From Gemmiger sp. An194 (GTDB lineage: Bacteria > Bacillota > Clostridia > Oscillospirales > Ruminococcaceae), in contig NZ_NFKA01000008.1 of assembly GCF_002160145.1 (NCBI RefSeq), forward strand, positions 60,467 to 124,466: a stretch of 64,000 bases of DNA, written 5' to 3'. The translations under genes were made by a program, and so were the position numbers. The notes beneath the pieces were generated by a model, which had not been told where the DNA came from, made no database searches, and saw only the letters and a list, made by a program, of their open reading frames with translations. Position 1 is the stretch's first letter, and the number at the start of each line of letters is the position of its first letter. This document shows, piece by piece, positions 41,411 through 50,109 of this stretch.

Positions 41411-41743
41411 ATGGAAGCAATGGAACCGGCCTGGCTGCAGGCCATTCAACCCCGGACGGCTGCTGCCGGAGAGAACAGTGTGAAGGGGGCATTTCAGTAC
41501 AACGAAGGCCACGGGCTGACCACCTTTTTTGTGAATGTGGAGCTGGCCGAGCCGCTGCGCGGGCAGCTGGCCCAGCAGGGTCTGGACCTGGCGGACACCG
41601 TGGCCTTCTGCCAGCAGGCTGAGGGCGGCTGGGTGGCGGCCTTTGCCGACGAGGCCATGACCAAAAAGGTGGAATACAGCCTGACGGACGCTGAAATGCA
41701 GGCGTTGATGGAGGCCAACGGCCTGCAGTTGATTCATGTATAA
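41411..41743 (+). CDS. Small acidic protein of unknown function
   Basis: 110 aa. ATG at 41411 with CAGGAGG 7 nt upstream; a second ATG is 3 codons on. Acidic, no membrane segment, no Cys pair beyond a single CQQ. Contains NEGHGLTTFFVNVELAEPL and a helical end TDAEMQALMEANGLQLIHV. No domain recognised. Apparently single gene; the polyamine leader begins about 110 nt later, and no clear terminator separates them. Confidence 0.6.
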   Translation: MEAMEPAWLQAIQPRTAAAGENSVKGAFQYNEGHGLTTFFVNVELAEPLRGQLAQQGLDLADTVAFCQQAEGGWVAAFADEAMTKKVEYSLTDAEMQALMEANGLQLIHV

Positions 41744-41823
41744 TTATTCCAAAAGCTGGAAAATCCCATGAAAAAAGCAGGGAAAACGAGCGTTAAAATT
41801 TTGCTAAAAACTGAAAAAAGCCG

Positions 41824-41853
41824 TTGACAAACGGCAAAAAAACAGGGTATACT
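41824..41853 (+). promoter_or_regulatory. Promoter of the polyamine operon leader
   Basis: Consensus TTGACA (41824-41829), 18-bp spacer, TATACT (41848-41853). Transcription would start near 41860, about 450 nt before speD. Confidence 0.8.
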
Positions 41854-41859
41854 TTTTCC

Positions 41860-42228
41860 GTCATGCGATATGAGTTTTCATACAGAGTATCCATGCAAAT
41901 ATTTCTTCTGACCACCCAATCGTGGGTTAAAGGCCATACGGACAGCCGGGTCAACTGCCGATGGGCGGTGCGATACCGCCATTATTGATTGAGTTAAAAG
42001 CTCAATTTTATAAGTTGGTTACTTTACAACCAGTGCGTATTCTGCGTACATCAACTTGTAAAACGGTCAATAAGAGTAGTAAAAGTAAGTATTTGCTATA
42101 TAGACTCTGTGTGAAAGCAAGCCGGGCTGCGCCCAGACGGCGTTGATTCGCTGTATCCTGCTGTGTCCATCCGGAAACTTGTCGGTTTTCGGGGCCCGCG
42201 CTGTATCACCAGAATATGATTCGTTTAC
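41860..42228 (+). ncRNA. Structured leader RNA (or separate ncRNA) upstream of speD
   Basis: About 370 nt of transcribed, non-coding sequence between a consensus promoter and an intrinsic terminator. Visible stems: ACCCA/TGGGT near 41913; TGGGCGGT/TACCGCCA around 41963; TTGAG/CTCAA near 41989; TGGTT/AACCA around 42012; GGGC/GCCC inside GCC/GGC near 42121; CCGGAAAC/GTTTTCGG near 42170. The middle (42000-42110) is AT-rich, unlike coding neighbours. A 41-codon ORF (41863-41988) lacks an RBS. I checked by eye for T-box, SAM, cobalamin, lysine, tmRNA and RNase P landmarks and saw none. Either a riboswitch/attenuator for the polyamine operon or an independent ncRNA. Confidence 0.6.
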
Positions 42229-42230
42229 AG

Positions 42231-42270
42231 GCAATGTGTATGCAAAAATACACATTGCCTGTTTTTTGTT
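42231..42270 (+). terminator. Intrinsic terminator or attenuator just before speD
   Basis: A perfect 14-bp stem, CAGGCAATGTGTAT / ATACACATTGCCTG, with a 6-nt loop (GCAAAA), then TTTTTTG. It lies 43 nt before the speD start, so transcripts from the leader promoter must read through it to express the operon. Confidence 0.9.
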
Positions 42271-42312
42271 GCCGCCGGGCAAAAAGGCGATGTCAATTTC
42301 AGGAGGAAACCG

Positions 42313-43071
42313 ATGGGAGAAAAGCTGAAACTGTACGGGTTTAACAACCTGACCAAAGCGCTGAGCTTCAACATCTACGACGTATGCTACGCAAAAACCG
42401 CCCGGGAGCAGAAGGACTACATCGCCTATATCGATGAGCAGTACAATTCCGAGCGTCTGACCAATATCCTCACCACCCTCACCGATATGATTGGCGCCAA
42501 GGTGCTGAACATCGCCCGGCAGGACTACGATCCGCAGGGCGCATCGGTGACCATTCTGATCGCCGAGGGCAGCATGCTGCCCATGGGTGAGACTCAGCTG
42601 GCCCATCTGGATAAGAGCCATGTGACGGTGCACACCTACCCGGAGTATCATCCGGAGACCTGTCTGGCCACCTTCCGGGTGGACATCGATGTAGCCACCT
42701 GCGGCGAGATCACGCCGCTGTCCACGCTGGATTACCTGATCCGCTCCTTCGATTCAGACATCATCACCATGGACTACCGGGTGCGTGGCTTTACCCGGGA
42801 CATGAACGGCCGCAAGCTGTTCCTGGACCACAAGGTCAACAGCATTCAGGACTACATCGAGCCGGAGCTGCTGCGCCGGTACGATGCGGTGGACATCAAT
42901 GTCTACGACGCGAACATCTTCCATACCAAGATGATGCTCAAGGAAGTGGATCTGCAGAACTATCTGTTCAAGACCGATGTGTATGAGCTCCCGCCCAAGA
43001 CCCGGCTGGAGATCATGAACAACCTGCGCCGCGAGATGATCGAGATCTTCAGCGGCCGCAATATCTACTAA
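42313..43071 (+). CDS. speD: S-adenosylmethionine decarboxylase proenzyme
   Basis: 252 aa, close to the long enterobacterial SpeD type rather than the short Bacillus SpeH type. Markers: [36 protein letters not shown] and the self-cleavage site in [13 protein letters not shown], where Ser 102 becomes the pyruvoyl cofactor; [10 protein letters not shown] follows. It makes decarboxylated SAM, the aminopropyl donor for SpeE. AGGAGG is 8 nt upstream. First gene of the six-gene polyamine operon, downstream of the terminator-bearing leader. Confidence 0.95.
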   Translation: MGEKLKLYGFNNLTKALSFNIYDVCYAKTAREQKDYIAYIDEQYNSERLTNILTTLTDMIGAKVLNIARQDYDPQGASVTILIAEGSMLPMGETQLAHLDKSHVTVHTYPEYHPETCLATFRVDIDVATCGEITPLSTLDYLIRSFDSDIITMDYRVRGFTRDMNGRKLFLDHKVNSIQDYIEPELLRRYDAVDINVYDANIFHTKMMLKEVDLQNYLFKTDVYELPPKTRLEIMNNLRREMIEIFSGRNIY

Positions 43072-43102
43072 CGTTTGTCAAAAGAGGCAGGGGGAGAGAG
43101 CA

Positions 43103-44551
43103 ATGGAACGTTTGGATCAGCAAAGGGCCCCCATCTACGAGGCGCTGGAGCGCTTCGGCAAGATGCGGGTGGTGCCCTTTGACGTGCCCGGCCACAAGCG
43201 CGGGCGAGGAAACCCGGAGCTGGCGGAGCTGCTGGGCCAGCAGTGTGTAAGCATGGATGTGAACTCCATGAAGCCGCTGGACAATTTGTGTCACCCGATC
43301 TCGGTGATCCGTGACGCGGAGATCCTGGCCGCGCAGGCCTTCGGTGCGGCCCACGCATTTCTGATGGTGGGCGGCACCACCAGCGCGGTGCAGAGCATGA
43401 TCCTGTCGGTGGCCAAGCGGGGCGAAAAGATCATTCTGCCCCGCAACGTGCACCGCAGCGTAATGGGCGCCATGGTGCTGTGCGGCGCGGTGCCGGTGTA
43501 TGTGAACCCGGAATGCGACCACCGGCTGGGCATCCCGCTGGGCATGAGCGTCTCGGCGGTGGAAAAGGCCATCCGGGAAAACCCGGACGCCAAGGCCGTG
43601 CTGGTGAACAATCCCACCTACTACGGCATCTGCTCGGACCTGCGTAGCATCGTAAAGCTGGCCCATGAGAACGGCATGCTCTGCCTGGCGGACGAGGCCC
43701 ACGGCACCCACTTCTATTTCGGCGAGAACCTGCCCGTGTCCGCCATGGCGGCGGGGGCAGATATGGCCGCCGTCTCCATGCACAAATCCGGCGGCAGCCT
43801 GACCCAGAGCTCGCTGCTGCTCACCGGCCCGGCCATGCCGGAGGGCCATGTGCGCCAGATCATCAATCTGACCCAGACCACCAGCGGCTCCTATCTGCTG
43901 CTGTCCAGCCTGGACATTTCCCGGCGCAACCTGGCGCTGCGGGGCAAGCAGGAGTTCAAGCGGGTGAGCGAGCTGGCGGAATACGCCCGCAAGGAGATCA
44001 ACGCCATCGGCGGTTATTACGCCTTCTCCAAGGAGCTGTGCAACGGCGACAGCATCTTTGATTTCGATACCACCAAGCTTTCGGTGAACACGCTGGATGT
44101 GGGCCTGGCCGGCATCGAGGTCTACGACCTGCTGCGGGACGAATACGACATCCAGATCGAATTCGGCGACCTGGGCAACATTCTGGCCTATCTGTCCATC
44201 GGTGACCGTCCCCGCGAGGTGGAGCGGCTTGTGAGCGCGCTGGCCGAGGTGCGCCGCCGGTTTGGCGGCAGCAAGGCGGGCCTGATGCAGCAGGAGTACA
44301 TCGACCCCATCGTGGCGGCTTCCCCCCAGGAAGCCTTCTACGCCGAGAAGGAGTCGCTGCCCATTGAGGACACCGCGGGCCGCATCTGCAGCGAATTCGT
44401 GATGTGCTATCCTCCGGGAATTCCCATTCTGGCCCCCGGCGAGCGCATCACCAAGGAAATTCTGGACTACATTCAGTACGCGAAGGCCAAGGGCTGCTCC
44501 ATGACCGGCCCCGAGGATGCGGACATCCTGCGGCTGAACGTGCTCAAATAA
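43103..44551 (+). CDS. speA: Orn/Lys/Arg decarboxylase, probably arginine decarboxylase
   Basis: 482 aa, fold-type I PLP enzyme of the SpeA/Cad group without the N-terminal wing domain. DVPGHKRGRGNPELAELLG, PLP lysine in SMHKSGGSLTQSS (K228), NNPTYYGICSDL and the C-terminal GERITKEILDYIQ. Arginine is the likely substrate because an agmatinase gene is in the same operon; ornithine or lysine cannot be excluded by sequence alone. GGGGGAG upstream; 31 nt after speD. Confidence 0.92.
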   Translation: MERLDQQRAPIYEALERFGKMRVVPFDVPGHKRGRGNPELAELLGQQCVSMDVNSMKPLDNLCHPISVIRDAEILAAQAFGAAHAFLMVGGTTSAVQSMILSVAKRGEKIILPRNVHRSVMGAMVLCGAVPVYVNPECDHRLGIPLGMSVSAVEKAIRENPDAKAVLVNNPTYYGICSDLRSIVKLAHENGMLCLADEAHGTHFYFGENLPVSAMAAGADMAAVSMHKSGGSLTQSSLLLTGPAMPEGHVRQIINLTQTTSGSYLLLSSLDISRRNLALRGKQEFKRVSELAEYARKEINAIGGYYAFSKELCNGDSIFDFDTTKLSVNTLDVGLAGIEVYDLLRDEYDIQIEFGDLGNILAYLSIGDRPREVERLVSALAEVRRRFGGSKAGLMQQEYIDPIVAASPQEAFYAEKESLPIEDTAGRICSEFVMCYPPGIPILAPGERITKEILDYIQYAKAKGCSMTGPEDADILRLNVLK

Positions 44552-44564
44552 AAAGGAGGAAGCG

Positions 44565-45425
44565 ATGGATTTTTGGTTTTCCGAGGCGCAGACCCCGAAC
44601 GTGAAGCTGTCCATCAAGGTGGACAAGCAGCTGTTCAGCGGCAAGAGCGAATTCCAGCGCATCGATGTGTTTGAAGCGCCGGAGTTCGGCCGCTTTTTGA
44701 CGCTGGACGGTTATATGATGCTCACCGAAAAGGATGAGTTCATCTACCACGAAATGATCACCCATGTGCCCATGGCGGTACATCCCAAGGTGCGGGATGT
44801 GCTGGTCATCGGCGCGGGCGACGGCGGCGTGATCCGCGAGCTGACCCGCTACCCGGAGATCGAGCACATCGACATGGTGGAGATCGACCCGCTGGTGGTG
44901 GAGGTGTGCAAGAAGTATCTGCCCCAGACCTCCTGCCGGCTGAACGATCCCCGCCTGACCATCCATTACGAGGATGGCGTGCGGTTCATCCGCTCCTGCA
45001 AGGATCAGTACGACCTGATCATCGTGGACTCCACCGACCCCTTCGGCCCCGGCGAGGGCCTGTTCACCCGGGAGTTCTACGGCAGCTGCTACAACGCCCT
45101 GCGGGAGGACGGCATCATGGTCAACCAGCATGAGAGCCCCTTCTACGCCGAGGACGCGGTGGCCTGCCAGCGCGCCCACAAGCGGATCGTGGAATCCTTC
45201 CCCATCAGCCGGGTGTATCAGGCGCACATTCCCACCTATCCCTCCGGGCACTGGCTGTTCGGCTTTGCCTCCAAGAAATATCACCCGCTGAAGGATCTGG
45301 ACGAGACCCGCTGGAACATGCGCGGGCTGACCTGCCGTTATTACACCACCACACTGCACAAGGGCGCGTTTTACCTGCCCGCATACGTAGAGGAGCTTTT
45401 AAGAGATGTTGAGCAAGAATGTTGA
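44565..45425 (+). CDS. speE: Spermidine synthase
   Basis: 286 aa. Start MDFWFSEAQTPNVKLSIK, Rossmann IGAGDGGVIRELTRYPEIEH, catalytic region IVDSTDPFGPGEGLFTREFY and QHESPFYAEDAV. Transfers an aminopropyl group from decarboxylated SAM to putrescine, working with SpeD. RBS AAGGAGG. 13 nt after speA; its last 20 nt overlap speB. Confidence 0.95.
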   Translation: MDFWFSEAQTPNVKLSIKVDKQLFSGKSEFQRIDVFEAPEFGRFLTLDGYMMLTEKDEFIYHEMITHVPMAVHPKVRDVLVIGAGDGGVIRELTRYPEIEHIDMVEIDPLVVEVCKKYLPQTSCRLNDPRLTIHYEDGVRFIRSCKDQYDLIIVDSTDPFGPGEGLFTREFYGSCYNALREDGIMVNQHESPFYAEDAVACQRAHKRIVESFPISRVYQAHIPTYPSGHWLFGFASKKYHPLKDLDETRWNMRGLTCRYYTTTLHKGAFYLPAYVEELLRDVEQEC

Positions 45426-46260
45426 GGTTTTCCTGGGGTGCGACAAGGGCCCCCGTTTCGCGTCCACCATGCTGTTCGGCGCACCCTTTGATTCCACCAC
45501 CTCCTACCGGCCGGGCACCCGGTTCGGCAGCGCGGCCATCCGCCATGAGTCCTACGGCATCGAGAGCTACAGCCCCTACCAGGACAAGGACCTGGAGGAC
45601 GCCAATGTGATCGATCTGGGCGACCTGGAGCTGTGCTTCGGCGATGTGAATAAGGCGCTGGACCGCATTGAGGAGCGCACCCGCCACATCCTGCACGCCA
45701 GCAAGCGGCCCTTCATGCTGGGCGGCGAGCACCTGGTAACTCTGGGTGCCTTCCGTGCAGTGGCCGCCATGTACCCGGATGTGCACATCATCCACTTTGA
45801 CGCCCACGCCGACCTGCGGGACGATTACCTGGGCGCAAAGCTCTCCCACGCCTGCGTGCTGCGCCGCTGCTGGGAGCTGGTGGGCGACGGCCGCATTTAC
45901 CAGTTCGGCATCCGTTCCGGCGACCGGGAGGAATTCAGCTGGGGCCGCAGCCATGTGAGCACCCGCCGGTTCGACTTCGAGGGCCTGGAAGAGACCCTGA
46001 AGGAGCTGGAGGGCAAGCCTGTCTATTTCACCGTGGACCTGGATGTGATGGACCCCTCCATCTTCCCGGGCACCGGTACTCCCGAGCCCGGCGGCGTGAC
46101 CTTTGACGCTCTGCGTCAGGCGGTGACCCTGGTGTGCAGCCGGGCCAAGGTTGTGGGCTGCGATGTGAACGAGCTGAGCCCCCACTACGACCAGAGCGGT
46201 GTGTCCACCATCGTGGCCTGCAAGATCGTGCGGGAGATGCTGCTGGCTCTGCAGCCCTGA
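45406..46260 (+). CDS. speB: Agmatinase
   Basis: 284-aa ureohydrolase with the binuclear manganese motifs GGEHLVT, DAHADLRDD, SHACVLRR and DVMDPSIFPGTGTPEPGG. Hydrolyses agmatine to putrescine and urea, completing the arginine-to-putrescine route with SpeA. The start lies inside speE (20-nt overlap) behind GAGGAG, so translation is coupled. Confidence 0.94.
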   Translation: MLSKNVEVFLGCDKGPRFASTMLFGAPFDSTTSYRPGTRFGSAAIRHESYGIESYSPYQDKDLEDANVIDLGDLELCFGDVNKALDRIEERTRHILHASKRPFMLGGEHLVTLGAFRAVAAMYPDVHIIHFDAHADLRDDYLGAKLSHACVLRRCWELVGDGRIYQFGIRSGDREEFSWGRSHVSTRRFDFEGLEETLKELEGKPVYFTVDLDVMDPSIFPGTGTPEPGGVTFDALRQAVTLVCSRAKVVGCDVNELSPHYDQSGVSTIVACKIVREMLLALQP

Positions 46261-46323
46261 GGAAAACAAGCGTAAACTCATTTTTATAACATAGAGAATC
46301 AAACACAGAAAGAGGATGAAACC

Positions 46324-47583
46324 ATGAGCAAGGTATTGATCATCGGCTGCGGCGGCGTTGCCGGCGTTGCCATCCACAAGTGCTGCCAGAACAGCGAAGT
46401 ATTCACCGAGATCTGCATCGCCAGCCGCACCAAGTCCAAGTGCGATGACCTGAAGGCCAAGCTGGAGGGCACCACCTCCACCAAGATCACCACCGCCCAG
46501 GTGGACGCGGACGATGTGAACCAGCTGATTGCCCTGATCAAGGAGGTTCAGCCTGATCTGGTCATGAACATCGCCCTGCCCTATCAGGACCTGACCATTA
46601 TGGACGCCTGCCTGGCCTGCGGCGTGAACTACATGGATACCGCCAACTACGAGCCCGAGAACCTGGATGACCCCGAGTGGAAGGCTGCCTACGAGAAGCG
46701 CTGCAAGGAAGAGGGCTTCTCCGCCTACTTCGACTACTCCTGGCAGTGGGCTTACAAGGAGAAGTTCGAGAAGGCCGGCCTCACCGCCCTGCTGGGCTCC
46801 GGCTTTGACCCGGGCGTGACCCAGGCCTACTGCGCATGGGCCCAGAAGCACCTGTTCGACACCATCGACACCATTGATATTCTGGACTGCAACGGCGGCG
46901 ACCACGGCTATCCCTTCGCCACCAACTTCAACCCGGAGATCAACCTGCGCGAGGTGTCCGCCCCCGGCTCCTACTGGGAGAACGGCCACTGGGTGGAGAT
47001 TCCCGCCATGAGCATCAAGCGGGAGTACAACTTCGATCAGGTGGGCCAGAAGGACATGTACCTGCTGCACCACGAGGAGATCGAGTCCCTGGCCAAGAAC
47101 ATCCCGGGTGTAAAGCGCATCCGCTTCTTCATGACCTTCGGCCAGAGCTATCTGACCCACATGAAGTGTCTGGAGAATGTGGGCATGCTGTCCACCACTC
47201 CCATCCAGTTCGAGGGCCACGAGATCGTGCCCATCCAGTTCCTGAAGGCTCTGCTGCCCGATCCCGCCACCCTGGGCCCCCGCACCAAGGGCAAGACCAA
47301 CATCGGCTGCATTTTCACCGGCAAGAAGGACGGCCAGGACAAGACCGCCTACATCTATAATGTGTGCGACCACGAGGAGTGCTACAAAGAGGTTGGCTCT
47401 CAGGCCATCTCCTACACCACCGGCGTGCCCGCCATGATCGGCGCCATGATGCTGCTCACCGGCAAGTGGAACAAGCCCGGCGTGTACACCGTGGAGGAGT
47501 TTGATCCGGACCCGTACATGGACGCCCTGAACAAGTGGGGTCTGCCCTGGCAGGTCAACGATAACCCGGAGCTGGTGGACTGA
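46324..47583 (+). CDS. Carboxynorspermidine/carboxyspermidine dehydrogenase
   Basis: 419 aa, saccharopine-dehydrogenase-like: VLIIGCGGVAGVAIHKCCQN Rossmann start, then AYCAWAQKHLFD and TTPIQFEGHEIVPIQFLKAL. In the alternative spermidine route it condenses putrescine with aspartate semialdehyde to carboxyspermidine (or diaminopropane to carboxynorspermidine). AGAGG RBS; 63 nt after speB and overlapping the decarboxylase by 1 nt. Confidence 0.9.
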   Translation: MSKVLIIGCGGVAGVAIHKCCQNSEVFTEICIASRTKSKCDDLKAKLEGTTSTKITTAQVDADDVNQLIALIKEVQPDLVMNIALPYQDLTIMDACLACGVNYMDTANYEPENLDDPEWKAAYEKRCKEEGFSAYFDYSWQWAYKEKFEKAGLTALLGSGFDPGVTQAYCAWAQKHLFDTIDTIDILDCNGGDHGYPFATNFNPEINLREVSAPGSYWENGHWVEIPAMSIKREYNFDQVGQKDMYLLHHEEIESLAKNIPGVKRIRFFMTFGQSYLTHMKCLENVGMLSTTPIQFEGHEIVPIQFLKALLPDPATLGPRTKGKTNIGCIFTGKKDGQDKTAYIYNVCDHEECYKEVGSQAISYTTGVPAMIGAMMLLTGKWNKPGVYTVEEFDPDPYMDALNKWGLPWQVNDNPELVD

Positions 47584-48707
47584 TGAAGAGCACCATTTCC
47601 ACACCCTATTTTCTGGTGGATGAGACTCGCCTGGTGCAGAATCTGGAGATCCTGCGCCAGGTGGCCGACCAGGCGGGCTGCAAGATCCTGCTGGCCCAGA
47701 AGGCCTTTTCCATGTTTTCCTGCTATCCGCTGCTGCGCCGCTATCTGGCGGGCAGCACCGCCAGCGGCCTTTACGAGGCCCGGCTGGGCAAGGAGCATTT
47801 TGGCGGCGAAACCCATGTGTTCTCCCCGGCCTACAAACCGGAGGAGTTCCAGGAGTTGCTGAACTACGCCGATCACTTCGTGTTCAATTCGCCCCGGCAG
47901 CTGCAAAAGTTCGGCCCGGCGGCGAAGGCGGCGGGCAAGGCGGTGGGCCTGCGGGTGAACCCGGAGTGCTCCACCCAGGAGGGCCACGCCATCTACGATC
48001 CCTGCGCCCCCGGCTCCCGGTTGGGCACCACGCTGGCCAACTTCGACGAGAGACTGCTGCCTTTGCTGGACGGTCTGCACTTCCATACTCTGTGTGAGCA
48101 GAACTCGGACGATCTGGAAACCACTGTGGCTGCCTTTGAGGAGAAGTTCGGCAGATACCTGCACGGGCTGAAATGGATCAACCTGGGCGGCGGTCACCAC
48201 ATCACCCGCAAGGACTACGACCGGGAGCGGCTGGTGCGCATCGTGAAGCACCTGAAGGACACCTATCAGGTGGAGGTCTATCTGGAGCCGGGCGAGGCCG
48301 TGGTGCTGAACGCGGGCTTTTTGGTGACCAGCGTGCTGGAGACCCTGCACAACGGGATGGACATCGCCATTCTGGACACCTCCGCCGCCTGCCACATGCC
48401 GGACGTGCTGGAGATGCCCTACCGCCCGCCGCTGAAAAATTCCGGCGAGAGCGGGGAAAAGGCCTACACCTACCGGCTGGGCGGCCCCACCTGCCTGGCG
48501 GGGGACGTGATCGGCGATTACTCCTTCGACGCGACCCTGAACGAGGGCGACCGGCTGGTGTTTGAGGACATGGCCCTTTACACCATGGTCAAGACCAACA
48601 CCTTCAATGGCATGCCCCTGCCCGCCATTGTCTGGCGGGATGCAAACGGGCAGGAAAAGCTGGTGAAGGCTTTCGGTTACGAGGACTTCAAGAACCGCCT
48701 TTCCTGA
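47583..48707 (+). CDS. nspC: Carboxynorspermidine decarboxylase
   Basis: 374 aa, alanine-racemase-fold PLP decarboxylase. Start TPYFLVDETRLVQNLEILRQ, PLP lysine in LLAQKAFSMFSCYP, INLGGGHHITRKDYD and the C-terminal GGPTCLAGDVIGDY, with the Cys of the substrate site. Removes CO2 from carboxyspermidine or carboxynorspermidine. Stop of the dehydrogenase and start of this gene overlap as TGATG. Last gene of the operon. Confidence 0.92.
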   Translation: MKSTISTPYFLVDETRLVQNLEILRQVADQAGCKILLAQKAFSMFSCYPLLRRYLAGSTASGLYEARLGKEHFGGETHVFSPAYKPEEFQELLNYADHFVFNSPRQLQKFGPAAKAAGKAVGLRVNPECSTQEGHAIYDPCAPGSRLGTTLANFDERLLPLLDGLHFHTLCEQNSDDLETTVAAFEEKFGRYLHGLKWINLGGGHHITRKDYDRERLVRIVKHLKDTYQVEVYLEPGEAVVLNAGFLVTSVLETLHNGMDIAILDTSAACHMPDVLEMPYRPPLKNSGESGEKAYTYRLGGPTCLAGDVIGDYSFDATLNEGDRLVFEDMALYTMVKTNTFNGMPLPAIVWRDANGQEKLVKAFGYEDFKNRLS

Positions 48708-48713
48708 AACGGC

Positions 48714-48742
48714 TTTACACCGGGCCGCGGCGCGGGTATAAT
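48714..48742 (+). promoter_or_regulatory. Promoter of the small Cys protein gene
   Basis: TTTACA (48714-48719), 17-bp spacer, consensus TATAAT (48737-48742). Confidence 0.75.
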
Positions 48743-48773
48743 AGAAACCAGCAAAGCGAGGTGTTGCAAGCAT

Positions 48774-49001
48774 ATGCTGCTGCGCAAAAAGCCAATGTTC
48801 GGGGCCAACATCCAGCCGGCCTGCACCTATTGTGAGTTCGGCCAGAAGGCGGCGGACCCCCGGATGATCTTGTGTGCCAAGAAGGGCGTGGTTTCGCCCT
48901 ATTATCACTGCAAAAAGTTCAGCTACGATCCGCTGCGGCGGGTGCCCCGCCGCCAGCCCAAGCTGCCGGAATTCTCGGCGGAGGATTTCAGCCTGGATTA
49001 A
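48774..49001 (+). CDS. Small Cys-containing protein, 75 aa
   Basis: Four Cys, in CTYC (17, 20), C34 and C46 (YHCKKFSYDPL), could bind zinc or an Fe-S centre. The C terminus is basic then acidic (RRVPRRQPKLPEFSAEDFSLD). A GAGG site lies 11 nt before the ATG and a consensus promoter upstream; a strong terminator follows. It is a single-gene unit of unknown role; short Cys proteins of this sort (CxYC...HCxKFxYDP) are common in Clostridia, an observation from memory. Confidence 0.65.
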   Translation: MLLRKKPMFGANIQPACTYCEFGQKAADPRMILCAKKGVVSPYYHCKKFSYDPLRRVPRRQPKLPEFSAEDFSLD

Positions 49002-49014
49002 AAGCAAAAACAAA

Positions 49015-49063
49015 CGCCCGCCCGGGCCCCTGTGTTCAGGGAAGCCCGGGCGGGCATTTTGCT
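49015..49063 (+). terminator. Bidirectional terminator
   Basis: GCCCGCCCGGGC / GCCCGGGCGGGC stem with an inner CCCTG/CAGGG stem and ATTTTG after it. Confidence 0.8.
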
Positions 49064-49083
49064 TGTTGAAACAGAGAAAAGGG

Positions 49084-50100
49084 TCACAGAGTCTCGCCCT
49101 CGTTGGCCTGTTCCTCGGTGATTTCCTGGTCGGGAGTCTGGCTCACAAAGCTCACCTGAAACACTGCCTGGGGCCAGTTGAGGCCGATACGGGGGTGCAG
49201 CTCCTTGCGCCGGGCAGCGTTTTCCAGCGCGGTGGTCAGTTCAACCACAACGCTGCGGGTCAGCGGTCCGCCCCGCCAGTGGAAGATCAGCGGCTGATTT
49301 TTTCGGATGGCCTGTGCTGCCCGCTTTTCCACGTCCTCCAGTTTCGTGAACGAGAGTTTTTTCTCCCGGTAATAAAACCGGTCGCCGGTGGTGCAGGCGG
49401 GGGCAGGGTAGTGCAGAGGCTCGTGGTCCCGCAGCAGCTTCTCGTCGTTTAAATTAAAGTAGTCGTAGCGGATGGGTCCGGCCTTGCCCAGGGTGTTGTC
49501 GAAGGTGGCGTCCAGATGATAATACGCCCCGTCCAGCTTCACGATGTTCCAGGCATGGCGGTATTTTACGCCTTGCTCCGGGTTTGCCTCGGAAAGGGCT
49601 ACCATGCACCAGACGCCCAGCGCGTCGCACAATACTTTTACGGTCTTGGCAATGCCCTCACACACCCCCACACCCTGGCCCAGCGGACCGATGATCTCGT
49701 GGGAATAGGGCTTTTTCAGCTTGTCGTACCTCACATTCCGGCAGATGAAATCGTGCACGAACTGCTCCTTCTCCCGGTCGCTCAGGCTCATGGCCGGGCG
49801 GGTGAGCTTCTGGATGCGGGCGGTCATGGCCTTCTGGTGCTCCTGAATTTTGCTCTTTTCAAACAGATATTCCGGCACCATCTCCACGCTGGAGGCCTGG
49901 GGATAGTACCGGTAGGTGAAGCGCACGGCGTAGAAAATTTCCGGATGATCCAGCCGCAGCTTCAAAAAGATTTCGGAAAGCTGCCCCGGCTCCAGCCGCG
50001 GCACCGGAAAAGAGGGGGCAATGGCCCGCAGCCCGGTGAGCATGGCATGGTAGGCAGCCTGGCTGGATTTGTCCAGCTGATTGTAATAGTAAGCTTCCAT
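49084..50100 (-). CDS. Transglutaminase-like cysteine protease-fold protein
   Basis: 338 aa. Papain-like triad: Cys in GVGVCEGIAKT, His in YRHAWNIVKLDG and Asp in YHLDATFDNT, the order of the bacterial transglutaminase/protease superfamily. No signal peptide, so cytoplasmic. The N-terminal 100 residues are helical, and the C-terminal domain ends very acidic (ITEEQANEGETL). It is 9 nt behind a PadR-type gene, probably under its control. Peptidase, transamidase and binding roles all occur in the superfamily. Confidence 0.8.
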   Translation of the reverse strand: MEAYYYNQLDKSSQAAYHAMLTGLRAIAPSFPVPRLEPGQLSEIFLKLRLDHPEIFYAVRFTYRYYPQASSVEMVPEYLFEKSKIQEHQKAMTARIQKLTRPAMSLSDREKEQFVHDFICRNVRYDKLKKPYSHEIIGPLGQGVGVCEGIAKTVKVLCDALGVWCMVALSEANPEQGVKYRHAWNIVKLDGAYYHLDATFDNTLGKAGPIRYDYFNLNDEKLLRDHEPLHYPAPACTTGDRFYYREKKLSFTKLEDVEKRAAQAIRKNQPLIFHWRGGPLTRSVVVELTTALENAARRKELHPRIGLNWPQAVFQVSFVSQTPDQEITEEQANEGETL

Positions 50101-50109
50101 GGAGGGGGT

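Noticed and set aside
41961..42146. 61-aa ORF inside the polyamine leader
   Set aside because: No RBS, low-complexity Arg/Lys-rich product, and it covers several RNA hairpins.
41860..42228. T-box, SAM or lysine riboswitch, tmRNA, RNase P RNA or 6S RNA as the identity of the leader
   Set aside because: I looked for GGGTGG-ACCGCG T-box pairing, SAM and lysine cores, the tmRNA tag and tRNA-like ends and the RNase P GAGGAAAGTCC motif and saw none. Not an exhaustive test.
45205..47604. 799-codon minus-strand ORF across speE, speB and the dehydrogenase gene
   Set aside because: Spans three recognised genes on the other strand, has no RBS support and shows shadow-frame amino acid bias.
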